Assembly: GCA_012799845.1 (NCBI GenBank)
Contig: JAAZKL010000419.1
Coordinates: forward strand, 1-5,173
Reading direction: 5' to 3'
Length of the DNA stretch: 5,173 nucleotides
DNA from: Clostridiaceae bacterium
GTDB lineage: Bacteria > Bacillota > Clostridia > Acetivibrionales > DTU013
Below the pieces are notes generated by a model. The model saw only the letters and a program-made list of their open reading frames with translations, did no database searches and was not told the DNA's origin. Position numbers and translations under genes: made by a program. Position 1 is the first letter of the stretch, and the number at the start of each line of letters is the position of its first letter. Below are positions 1 to 5,173 of this stretch, piece by piece.

Positions 1-11
1 AAAGAAATTTA

Positions 12-87
12 TGGTGGGCACTATAGGGCTCGAACCTATGACCCCCTGCTTGTAAGGCAGGTGCTCTCCCAGCTGAGCTAAGCGCCC
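12..87 (-). tRNA. tRNA-Val (anticodon UAC), CCA encoded
   Basis: The minus strand folds into a full 76-nt cloverleaf. The acceptor stem pairs GGGCGCT (87-81) with AGTGCCC (22-16), with one G-U pair. The D arm carries AGCTCAGCTGGGAGAGC. The anticodon loop CTTACAA sits in a CCTGC/GCAGG stem, and the T arm carries GGTTCGAGCC. Anticodon TAC lies at 54-52, tRNA positions 34-36, so it reads valine GUN codons, mainly GUA and GUG. The discriminator base is A, and CCA is encoded in the DNA (14-12), as is common in Bacillota. The window ends 11 bases beyond the 3' end, so its terminator, or any further tRNA in a cluster, cannot be seen. Confidence 0.97.
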
Positions 88-115
88 CTGTGTTGTCTCC
101 CGAGCGACATCTACA

Positions 116-144
116 AGTATACAAAAAAGTTTTTTCAAAGTCAA
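116..144 (-). promoter_or_regulatory. Sigma-A promoter of tRNA-Val
   Basis: On the minus strand there is TTGACT (144-139, 5 of 6 to the -35 consensus), a 17-bp spacer, and TATACT (121-116, 5 of 6 to the -10 consensus). The spacer is an A6-C-T6 run flanked by G, likely bent DNA. The start point should fall near 109-110, giving a leader of about 22 nt before the mature 5' end for RNase P to remove. Such near-consensus promoters are usual for stable RNA genes. Confidence 0.88.
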
Positions 145-323
145 GAGCAAAATTTATTTTCCGCAATAACCAGATATTAGGCGGATCCACTAAAATCACA
201 GGCATTATTGCTGCCAGTCCTGCCGGAGATGTGTTCCGTTTCTCCGTCAAAGCATATCCTGACGATCCGGATTGCTAAAGAAACATGCTGATGTACTGCC
301 GGATATCACGATATGAGATCCCG
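145..323. other. helD-tRNA spacer without a recognised gene
   Basis: This is the 3' side of helD on the minus strand. It holds two weak inverted repeats but no U-tracted intrinsic terminator. One is at 301-321 (8-bp stem with one mismatch, 5-nt loop), directly after the helD stop. The other is at 224-246 (6-bp perfect stem CGGAGA/TCTCCG, 11-nt loop). A 62-codon plus-strand open frame (90-278) runs through the tRNA promoter and has no ribosome binding site, so I do not call it. Confidence 0.5.
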
Positions 324-2609
324 TTACGGCTTCAGAAGGGGAGTAAGTTCGCCGGTGTGATATATGCACAGCCTGTGGAGCGGTCTTGTCATAGCGACAT
401 ACAGAAGTTTTATGTCCAGTTCATCTTCGGTATATTCGGCGCTATCCGCATTGTATATAACTACGGCGTCAAACTCAAGGCCTTTTGCCAGGCATGCGGG
501 CAACACCGCGATACCCGTCCTGTACTCGTCCTCTTTACCGGTTATGAGGATCACGCCGTCGATATGCCTGGACAATGCCGAATGGACTTCCCTGCATTCC
601 CTTAATGTTTTGCAGATGATCGCTACGGATTTATAGGACAAGCTTCTGAATTCGTCAATATCCCTTAATATCCCGCTGATTATTTCTTTTTTGCTTGCCG
701 CCGGCCTGATCCTGACCTCTTCGCCATGGCGTATCACGGGTTTTGCTTTGCTGACCTCACGGCTTTTGATCTTGTCGATCACTATGTTCGCCGCGTTCAT
801 GATCTCGACAGTTGTCCTGTAGCTCTGCTCCAGGGTCAGGAAATCATGCTTCCTGTCGCTAAATACGATCCGGGTAAGCTCATCCCAGTCCTGGATGCCC
901 CTGTAGGAGTGGATCCCCTGGTTCAGATCTCCCAGTATCGTAAAGGAACTGTCTTTTATTATCCTCTTCAGGACATATACCTGGAACGCGCTGAAGTCCT
1001 GCGCCTCGTCTATTACTACATGCCTGACCGGAATTTTTTCATCCATGCCGTATATAATGAACTTGATGTAAATTATCGGGGCAAGATCCTCTGTTTCCAG
1101 CCAGCCGGATTTGAGCATACCGGCAGTGTAGCTGCGGACAAAACGGCACACATCGGTATCTAGCCGGTCGCCTGCAGCCTTTTCAAACATGGCTTCGTCA
1201 TTCATGAGATCCCTGTAATAGTCAAAGGGGCTCAGCCGCGATATTTTCCTGATATAGGCGGAAATAGCGGTATTAGCTTCTTTCTCGATATTTGCTATAT
1301 CCCGGTCCCTGCCGTCTATTGCCTCAGTGACCAGCCTCCGCCGCTCATACCCGTCAGGGATGGTCAGTTTCAGGAATGCGACACGCTTATCACAGGCCTC
1401 GTACAGGCGATTTATTATTTCCTGCTTTTTTGCCTTAAGCCTCGTATTGAGGTTTTTCTTCATCTCATCGAGCCTCCTGGCTATCGGCCACATCCTGTAC
1501 TGGTTGACGAACAGGTCATAAAGCTCTTCATACTTGTAGATCAGTACAGAACAGAAGGTGAAATCTTCCCTTGGAATAAAGTTCTCCTCGATCTCCTTCA
1601 GGTAGACATCCAATGTCTCTTTAAAACGCATTGAAGCTTTGAATTCGGAGGTTCGGCGGACAAGCGAGAGATATTCTCTCTCTTCCGGGCTCTTTGTATG
1701 ATCCACGAAAGCCTGTAATTTTTCATTGGGATCCCTGAGCTTGAACCTCTTCCCGATCAGGTCCTGCGCGAATTCCTCGAAGGTCGTTTGGCGTGCCTTC
1801 TCGACACCCAGCTCCGGCAGCACGTCGGATATATAATTCAGGAACAGCTTGTTAGGCGCGATGATCATAAAATTTTCAGGTACGTATGATTTTTCAAGGT
1901 TGTAGATCAAGTATGCTATACGGTGGAGAGCGATGGTGGTCTTTCCGCTGCCCGCGGCTCCCTGCACTATCAGCGGACGCCACATATCGGCGCGGATCAC
2001 CGCGTTTTGCTCAGTCTGTATAGTAGTCACAATTTCCTTCAGCCTGTTGTCGACATTAGCGCCAAGGCAGCTTTGCAGGAACTCATCATTCGTGGTTATG
2101 TCTATATCGAATATTTCCTTAAGCTCGCCTTTATCTATCGAGAACTGCCTTTTCAGCTGGAGCGTGCCTTCAATTTTCCCGTCCGGGCATACATACGAGG
2201 CGTCTCCCAATCTCCCCTCGTAATAAAGGTTTGCCACCGGGGCGCGCCAGTCAATAATTATCAGTTTCTGATTCTCATCACGGATCAGCGACATTTTGCC
2301 GATGTACAGCTTTTCCGCAGAATCCTTTCCTTTTTCAAGAAAATCGATCCGCGCAAAGTACGGCTTACTTCTTGCGGACATCAGGTTTCTTATCTCGATG
2401 TCCATAGTGCCCTGAAGCAGCGAGTTAACGATGATATCGATGTAATGCTGGCTGTTGTCGCTGTTGAAATGTTTCCGTGTCCATTCAAGGTCACGGTCTA
2501 TCCGGTTCTTCTTGGCCAGTGTTCTCTCGAGGCACTTCTCCACATATTGCAGTGTGTAATTGCACCTATCCAGTTCTTCTTTATAGTCGGGATGGTTTAC
2601 TGCAGGCAT
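324..2609 (-). CDS. helD: HelD-type RNA polymerase-recycling helicase/ATPase
   Basis: The 761-residue product is a superfamily 1 UvrD-like ATPase, close in length to Bacillus subtilis HelD. In that family the protein enters stalled RNA polymerase through its channels and uses ATP hydrolysis to release DNA and RNA and recycle the enzyme. Visible parts are, in order: an N-terminal charged coiled coil (about 8-50), the family signature DWRAPV (120-125), a Q motif around TEQNAVIR (199-206), Walker A GAAGSGKT (217-224), a long helical arm insertion (about 270-480), Walker B VVIDEAQD (531-538), motif III GDLNQ (560-564), motif IV QSYRTT (595-600), KGLEFD (709-714) and motif VI LYVAMTR (736-742). 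All catalytic motifs are intact. GGAGGT at 2623-2618, 8 nt before the ATG, supports this start. The gene is monocistronic, with its own promoter at 2723-2751. Some class II (actinobacterial) homologues protect against rifampicin; whether this one does is unknown. Confidence 0.93.
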   Translation of the reverse strand: MPAVNHPDYKEELDRCNYTLQYVEKCLERTLAKKNRIDRDLEWTRKHFNSDNSQHYIDIIVNSLLQGTMDIEIRNLMSARSKPYFARIDFLEKGKDSAEKLYIGKMSLIRDENQKLIIIDWRAPVANLYYEGRLGDASYVCPDGKIEGTLQLKRQFSIDKGELKEIFDIDITTNDEFLQSCLGANVDNRLKEIVTTIQTEQNAVIRADMWRPLIVQGAAGSGKTTIALHRIAYLIYNLEKSYVPENFMIIAPNKLFLNYISDVLPELGVEKARQTTFEEFAQDLIGKRFKLRDPNEKLQAFVDHTKSPEEREYLSLVRRTSEFKASMRFKETLDVYLKEIEENFIPREDFTFCSVLIYKYEELYDLFVNQYRMWPIARRLDEMKKNLNTRLKAKKQEIINRLYEACDKRVAFLKLTIPDGYERRRLVTEAIDGRDRDIANIEKEANTAISAYIRKISRLSPFDYYRDLMNDEAMFEKAAGDRLDTDVCRFVRSYTAGMLKSGWLETEDLAPIIYIKFIIYGMDEKIPVRHVVIDEAQDFSAFQVYVLKRIIKDSSFTILGDLNQGIHSYRGIQDWDELTRIVFSDRKHDFLTLEQSYRTTVEIMNAANIVIDKIKSREVSKAKPVIRHGEEVRIRPAASKKEIISGILRDIDEFRSLSYKSVAIICKTLRECREVHSALSRHIDGVILITGKEDEYRTGIAVLPACLAKGLEFDAVVIYNADSAEYTEDELDIKLLYVAMTRPLHRLCIYHTGELTPLLKP

Positions 2610-2642
2610 GAAACGGCACCTCCGCCTCTTAAATTTTACTGG

Positions 2643-2660
2643 TGTGACAACGTTATTACA
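2643..2660. promoter_or_regulatory. Imperfect palindrome in helD leader
   Basis: TGTGACAACGTTATTACA matches its own reverse complement at 14 of 18 positions and is centred on AACGTT. It overlaps a pair of 8-bp direct repeats GGTGTGAC (2641-2648 and 2661-2668) whose starts are 20 bp apart, about two helical turns. It lies between the predicted helD start point and the ribosome binding site, where a bound protein could act as a roadblock. It resembles a catabolite-response element only weakly (two mismatches in the core), so the regulator is unassigned. Confidence 0.3.
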
Positions 2661-2722
2661 GGTGTGACCGGATCGTTTTGCGGTTGTTTTCTGAGTGGAA
2701 CATTTTGCACACGCGGAAATGT

Positions 2723-2751
2723 ATTTTATCAGAAGTCTGATACAAAGTAAA
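2723..2751 (-). promoter_or_regulatory. Predicted sigma-A promoter of helD
   Basis: On the minus strand there is TTTACT (2751-2746, 4 of 6 to the -35 consensus), exactly 17 bp, then TAAAAT (2728-2723, 5 of 6 to the -10 consensus). A TG extension sits one base upstream of the -10. The predicted start is near 2716, giving a leader of about 107 nt to the helD ATG. The spacer contains the palindrome at 2727-2742. Confidence 0.7.
2727..2742. promoter_or_regulatory. Candidate operator in helD promoter
   Basis: TATCAGA-AG-TCTGATA is an inverted repeat with perfect 7-bp arms around a 2-bp centre. Symmetry continues one mismatch further out (TT at 2724-2725 with AA at 2744-2745). It fills most of the helD spacer and overlaps the -10 box by two bases, so a dimeric repressor bound here would block RNA polymerase. 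It matches no regulator box I can name with confidence. Confidence 0.55.
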
Positions 2752-3012
2752 GGGGCAAATAAAAAATGATCGCCTTTAAAGACAAAACCTTAAAGACAAA
2801 TCCGCTTCCTTCGCATTATTTCACATGCAGGGCAAAGGCTTGCTGTAAGGCCATCCGCAAGGTTTTCCACTGTATCTTGAAAAAAATTCCGTTTTATGAT
2901 ACGGTTCTGTTAAGCCGGATCCGCCAGGCAGACCTTCCATGGCTCACCACGGATCATGCCTGCGGGATCAGGCCTGTTATCAACTTTCACGAGGCTTTCA
3001 GGAGGAATTCCC
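2752..3012. other. Divergent intergenic region, 5' side of plus-strand gene
   Basis: Together with the helD leader this makes a 403-bp gap between the divergent starts at 2609 and 3013. This part should contain the promoter of the 3013 gene. TTGAAA (2877-2882) and TATGAT (2895-2900) are present but only 12 bp apart, so they do not make a standard pair. A small hairpin GCCTG/CAGGC (2958-2973, 6-nt loop) lies about 40 bp before the start codon. A 98-codon plus frame (2766-3062) crosses the next start out of frame and has only a poor ribosome binding site, so I leave it out. I see no known riboswitch or T-box motif. Confidence 0.4.
3000..3005 (+). promoter_or_regulatory. Ribosome binding site fixing the start at 3013
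   Basis: AGGAGG is a full anti-16S match, 7 nt before ATG 3013. The same frame stays open back to an ATG at 2956, but that codon has no comparable site. The 19 extra residues it would add look unlike the conserved MPxPMxHL beginning. The site therefore decides for 3013. Confidence 0.9.
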
Positions 3013-3651
3013 ATGCCGCTGCCCATGGTCCATCTCTGCGCCGCCAGGGAGTATGCCGGTGATAAAGCCGCTCTGCTGAACTGCCCTGAGTTTTACCTTG
3101 GATGTATATCGCCGGATGCAGTACATATGCGAAAAAATGCAGGAAAGCAGGACAAACACGTCACTCACCTTCACGCTGAGAACTCAGATCAGTGGAAGAG
3201 AAATGTCATCGAATTTATCAGGCAGAACAGGTCAAAGGTGAATTACGCTTTCAGGCTGGGATACGGGATCCACATCCTTACTGATATCCTCTGGAACGAG
3301 ACTCTTTATGAAAAGTTCAGGACGGAATACGAAAAAGACATCGATCCGGTACAGGATGTCATATGGGCATATTATAACGACACCGACCAGCTTGACTTCG
3401 AGCTGTACAAGACGTTCGGATGGCGCGGAGATGTCTGGATGCTGCTGGAGAAGACTGAAGCCCCTGATATCGAAGGCATTCTTGGCGCAGATGAGATAGA
3501 CGCCTGGAACAAGCGCACGCTCCATTGGTATGACAGCAGCGAAAGCCAGCACAAGTTTCCCGTAAAGTACCTTTCTGCGGAAGATATCATCGGATTCGCC
3601 AAAACCGCCGGAAAGCAGATCGCGGATATCCTGGCTCAAGGTCCCGGATGA
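3013..3651 (+). CDS. Zinc-dependent phospholipase C-like protein, function unknown
   Basis: This is a 212-residue protein. The spacing of histidines and aspartates recalls the Zn-dependent phospholipase C/S1-P1 nuclease fold. It begins MPLPMVHL (His7), then FYLGCISPDAVHMR (Asp35, His38), DKHVTHLH (His49, 52, 54) and GYGIHILTDILWN (His87, Asp91). Family members use such residues to bind a trinuclear zinc site and hydrolyse phosphodiesters. There is no signal peptide or membrane segment, so it is expected in the cytosol, unlike secreted clostridial phospholipases; its substrate is unknown. The second half (about 100-212) is acidic and Trp/Tyr-rich, without a motif I recognise. The gene is transcribed divergently from helD. 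Its TGA stop overlaps the ATG of the repeat-bearing frame at 3648 (ATGA), which would allow translational coupling. Family assignment rests on motifs remembered, not on a search. Confidence 0.72.
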   Translation: MPLPMVHLCAAREYAGDKAALLNCPEFYLGCISPDAVHMRKNAGKQDKHVTHLHAENSDQWKRNVIEFIRQNRSKVNYAFRLGYGIHILTDILWNETLYEKFRTEYEKDIDPVQDVIWAYYNDTDQLDFELYKTFGWRGDVWMLLEKTEAPDIEGILGADEIDAWNKRTLHWYDSSESQHKFPVKYLSAEDIIGFAKTAGKQIADILAQGPG

Positions 3652-3920
3652 CCCGGTTTCGGGCGGCGACAGGATCAGTACGGCTGGCATCCGGATCAGT
3701 CCGAACAGCAGCAGAAAGAGTTCCGGCAGCATATAAATCAGTCCGAACAGCAGCAGAAAAAGTTCCGGCGGCATATAAATCAGTCCGGACAGCAGCAGAA
3801 AAGTTCCGGCGGCATATAAATCAGTCCGGAGTAGCCGAATCATACCATCCGGCAGCCGGTATTCAACGTGAAAAATATAATCATTCAACGAGCGCCCTGA
3901 GTTCTTCCTCGGTAAAGTAA
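3648..3920 (+). CDS. Doubtful small heptad-repeat ORF, possibly frameshifted
   Basis: This 90-codon frame starts at an ATG sharing ATGA with the upstream stop, with a weak AAGG 6 nt before it. Residues 17-30 and 31-44 are near-identical 14-residue units, SVRTAAE(R/K)VPAAYK, and a third begins at 45. Each unit is two heptads sharing Val at position 2 and Ala at position 5, which suggests an amphipathic helix interrupted by proline. A lost A in the third unit (3799-3802 has four A, against five at 3757-3761) throws the frame. Without that loss the protein would end at TGA 3869-3871, before the convergent hslO end at 3881; as it stands the frame overlaps hslO by 40 bp. The three substitutions between units are two silent and one Arg-to-Lys in this frame, which hints at past coding. 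It may equally be non-coding repeat DNA. Confidence 0.25.
   Translation: MTRFRAATGSVRLASGSVRTAAERVPAAYKSVRTAAEKVPAAYKSVRTAAEKFRRHINQSGVAESYHPAAGIQREKYNHSTSALSSSSVK
3674..3830. repeat. 42-bp tandem repeat array between convergent genes
   Basis: Three consecutive units begin ATCAGTCCG and end GCATATAA: 3695-3736 (42 bp), 3737-3778 (42 bp) and 3779-3819 (41 bp, one A fewer in the central A run). A degenerate half unit of exactly 21 bp precedes them (3674-3694), and a partial copy follows (3820-3830). Units differ at only three bases plus the single deletion. Each contains CAGCAGCAG, an A-rich run, TTCCGG and ATATAA. Neighbouring TTCCGG and TCCGG segments can pair across the ATATAAAT stretch as short stem-loops. 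The period is four helical turns and also 14 codons. The low divergence implies recent expansion by slippage or recombination. Confidence 0.95.
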
Positions 3921-4753
3921 TACTTATTGTTGCAGAAGTGGCACTGCAGTTCTGCGCCGTGCTGCTCGTCGGCCATTTTGACAATTTCCTCGGCGCCAAG
4001 ACTTACCAGGTTCCTTTCCATGCGGTCCCGGCTGCAGGTGCACTGGTACCTGCAGGGCAGCGTATCGGTCACCTGGAGGCCCTTCTCGCCCAGCAGGCTT
4101 TCCAGTACGGCTGCACCGTCCATCCCGGTCGACAGCATGTAAGTGATGGAATCCGCAAGCAGCACCTTTTCCTCCAGGTACTCGATGATTTCCTCGTCCG
4201 CGCCGGGCATAAGCTGGATTATATAGCCGCCGGCCGCAAGTACGTTTTCGTCAGGGCCAACGAGGACTCCCACCGACACAACCGTCGGCACCTGTTCGGA
4301 AGAAGCGAAGTAATATGCCAGGTCCTCGCCGATCTCGCCTGAAACCAGCTTCACATAGCCTATATAGGGCTCTTTGAGCCCCATATCTTTTATAACGTTC
4401 AGATACCCGTTCCTCCCGACGGCTACCGCCACATCGAACTTCCCTGCGGGGTTGAGCGGGAGATATACCTTCGGGTTGTTCACATATCCCCTGACATTTG
4501 AAAACGCATCCGACACGACCACTATCAATCCAAGAGGACCGTCCCCCCTGATCTGGATTGTCATCACATCTTTCTCATTTTTCAGCATCCTGGCCATGAC
4601 AGCGGCCGCCGTAAGCGTCCTGCCAAGCGCCACAGTGGCGACTCCCGATGTTTCATGTATCATATGGGCTTCCTGAACCAGGTTTGTGGTCACAGCGGCA
4701 AATGCACGTATATAACCATCCGCTACCGTTGCTCTGACTATGTGATCTTCCAT
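3881..4753 (-). CDS. hslO: Hsp33 redox-regulated holdase chaperone
   Basis: The 290-residue product has the normal family length and order. An N-terminal substrate-binding domain includes TSGVATVALGRTLTAAAVMA (35-54), IRGDGPLG (68-75) and GYVNNP (89-94). A linker follows, then a C-terminal zinc switch of C238-T-C240 and C271-H-F-C274. In Hsp33 these four cysteines hold Zn2+ when reduced. On oxidative stress with unfolding they form disulfides, zinc leaves and the protein dimerises into an ATP-independent holdase in the cytosol. All four are present. An additional cysteine at 234 sits four residues before the CxC pair. AGAGGG (4766-4761), 7 nt before the ATG, supports the start. It lies downstream of csp on the same strand but behind a strong terminator, so it should have its own promoter, which I cannot place. 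It converges with the repeat region and the 3013 gene. Confidence 0.97.
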   Translation of the reverse strand: MEDHIVRATVADGYIRAFAAVTTNLVQEAHMIHETSGVATVALGRTLTAAAVMARMLKNEKDVMTIQIRGDGPLGLIVVVSDAFSNVRGYVNNPKVYLPLNPAGKFDVAVAVGRNGYLNVIKDMGLKEPYIGYVKLVSGEIGEDLAYYFASSEQVPTVVSVGVLVGPDENVLAAGGYIIQLMPGADEEIIEYLEEKVLLADSITYMLSTGMDGAAVLESLLGEKGLQVTDTLPCRYQCTCSRDRMERNLVSLGAEEIVKMADEQHGAELQCHFCNNKYYFTEEELRALVE

Positions 4754-4928
4754 GGCAAATCCCTCTGCAATCGTATTTTTTTAACATTTCGGATCGGTCC
4801 CGGTTCTTACCGGGCCAGGCCGGTTCCGGTATAAGGCCGGACCGAGCCGGCCTGCATAACTCCTGCAAAGACCCGTTCCAGCTTCATTCCCGGACAGAAC
4901 CGTTCCCCTGTTTCCGGTCCTTCTAACC
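4754..4928. other. CCGG-rich structured spacer upstream of hslO
   Basis: This gap should hold the hslO promoter and leader, but no pair of -35 and -10 boxes stands out. It is dense in CCGG and in variants of CCGGTTCC: 4800-4807, 4820-4827, 4873-4879 and 4900-4906. Two clear hairpins are present. One is at 4834-4853, AGGCCGG/CCGGCCT with a 6-nt loop. The other is at 4799-4814, CCCGGT/ACCGGG with a TCTT loop, extended by GG/CC around a one-base bulge. Neither is followed by a T run in the hslO direction. Minus-strand open frames here (4807-4992 and 4653-4868) cross the csp terminator or the hslO start and are not credible. Confidence 0.55.
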
Positions 4929-4958
4929 AAAAACCCCGATATATTATATCGGGGCTTT
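4929..4958 (-). terminator. Rho-independent terminator of the csp gene
   Basis: On the minus strand a 9-bp perfect stem, CCCCGATAT paired with ATATCGGGG (between 4954 and 4934), has a 3-nt loop. It is preceded by AAAG and followed by TTTTT (4933-4929). It begins about 45 nt after the csp stop. This is a textbook intrinsic terminator and separates csp from hslO. In the plus direction the tract after the stem is only CTTTC, so it is mainly one-way. Confidence 0.93.
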
Positions 4959-4978
4959 CGTGCTGACTGGATTTATAA

Positions 4979-4997
4979 TAAAGTTGAAACAACTTTA
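4979..4997 (-). other. 3' UTR hairpin directly after csp stop
   Basis: On the minus strand TAAAGTTG pairs perfectly with CAACTTTA, an 8-bp stem closed by a TTT loop. It starts two bases after the csp stop codon and about 25 nt before the terminator stem. It is AT-rich, and the bases after it (TTATAAATCC) do not form a full T tract, so it is more likely a 3' UTR structure than a terminator. Confidence 0.6.
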
Positions 4998-4998
4998 A

Positions 4999-5173
4999 TT
5001 ACATAACCTTTTGAACATTGGCTGCCTGGGGTCCCTTAGCACCCTCGACAACTTCAAACTCCACTTCAGCGCCTTCTTCGAGTGTTTTGAATCCATCCAT
5101 ACTTATTGCCGAGTAGTGAACGAAAACATCATTTCCGTCTTCTCTCTCGATGAAACCAAAACCCTTCTCTGCA
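4999..5173 (-). CDS. Cold-shock protein (CspA family), 5' end outside window
   Basis: The last 57 residues and the TAA stop of a small cold-shock protein are visible. The opening codons (MxxGTVKWFN in the family, about ten residues) lie beyond the window edge, and the single base at 5173 fits the end of an Asn codon. The visible part begins AEKGFGFIERE, containing RNP1 KGFGFI, then NDVFVHYSAI with RNP2 VFVHY, and ends GPQAANVQKVM. These form the nucleic-acid-binding face of the five-strand OB fold. Such proteins bind single-stranded RNA and melt secondary structure, acting as RNA chaperones in the cytosol. Total length would be near 67 residues, normal for the family. The gene is followed by a 3' UTR hairpin and a strong terminator. 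Its promoter and any cold-shock leader are not visible. Paralogue number (cspA, B, C or D) cannot be assigned. Confidence 0.95.
   Translation of the reverse strand, partial: AEKGFGFIEREDGNDVFVHYSAISMDGFKTLEEGAEVEFEVVEGAKGPQAANVQKVM

Noticed and set aside
2724..2738. CodY box in the helD promoter
   Set aside because: Aligning the central CAG to AATTTTCWGAAAATT leaves six mismatches, too many. The symmetric reading TATCAGA/TCTGATA explains the bases better.
1923..2750. 275-codon plus-strand open frame antisense to the helD 5' end
   Set aside because: helD carries all superfamily 1 motifs in the opposite strand. This frame has no recognisable domain and runs through the helD promoter.
2956..3012. 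Longer start for the phospholipase-like gene at ATG 2956
   Set aside because: There is no ribosome binding site before 2956, whereas AGGAGG is 7 nt before 3013. The family-like beginning MPLPMVHL starts exactly there.
2766..3062. 98-codon plus-strand frame upstream of the phospholipase-like gene
   Set aside because: It has only a distant AAGGGG before its ATG, no recognisable domain, and overlaps the well-supported 3013 start by 50 bp in another frame.
3674..3830. CRISPR array
   Set aside because: Units are directly abutting with no unique spacers and there are no cas genes. It is a simple tandem repeat.
3841..3870. Intrinsic terminator between the convergent genes
   Set aside because: ATACC/GGTAT and CCGG inverted repeats exist at 3842-3862, but no T tract follows in either direction.
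3232..3999. 255-codon minus-strand open frame across the phospholipase-like gene, repeats and hslO end
   Set aside because: It is antisense to a gene with a strong ribosome binding site and family motifs, and it overlaps hslO out of frame. Its length comes from the repeat array and antisense codon bias. The 14-residue LLLxGLIYM repeats are a shadow of the DNA repeat.
4807..4992. 61-codon minus-strand frame between csp and hslO
   Set aside because: It reads through the strong csp terminator and the 3' UTR hairpin, and has no plausible ribosome binding site.

Overview
The window looks like ordinary chromosome from a mid-GC low-to-mid GC Gram-positive bacterium, most likely a member of the Clostridia (Bacillota). 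The reasons are a class I HelD-type helicase, a Bacillota-style Hsp33 and cold-shock protein, strong AGGAGG/GGAGGT ribosome binding sites and classic sigma-A promoters. The exact genus cannot be told from the sequence. No phage genes, transposases, integrases or CRISPR arrays are visible.

Layout from left to right. A tRNA-Val(UAC) gene with encoded CCA lies on the minus strand (12-87), driven by a near-consensus promoter with a 17-bp spacer (116-144). Next is helD (324-2609, minus), an intact 761-residue RNA polymerase-recycling superfamily 1 ATPase. Its promoter (2723-2751) carries a perfect 7-bp-arm palindrome in the spacer, a good candidate operator. A 403-bp divergent intergenic region follows. 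Then comes a plus-strand gene (3013-3651) for a 212-residue cytosolic protein resembling the zinc-dependent phospholipase C/S1-P1 fold. Its stop codon overlaps the ATG of a small open frame built on a 42-bp tandem repeat (14-residue, two-heptad period). That repeat fills the gap to the convergent hslO gene (3881-4753, minus), which encodes the redox-regulated chaperone Hsp33. Upstream of hslO is a CCGG-rich hairpin region, then a strong intrinsic terminator (4929-4958) and the 3' part of a cold-shock protein gene (4999-5173, minus) that runs off the window.

Functionally, HelD, Hsp33 and Csp are all stress or gene-expression maintenance proteins. They are separate transcription units here, however, and nothing shows that they form one system. 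The least explained elements are the palindromic operator in the helD promoter, the 42-bp repeat/heptad frame after the phospholipase-like gene, and the hairpin-rich spacer upstream of hslO. I did not find convincing evidence of a wholly new multi-gene system.
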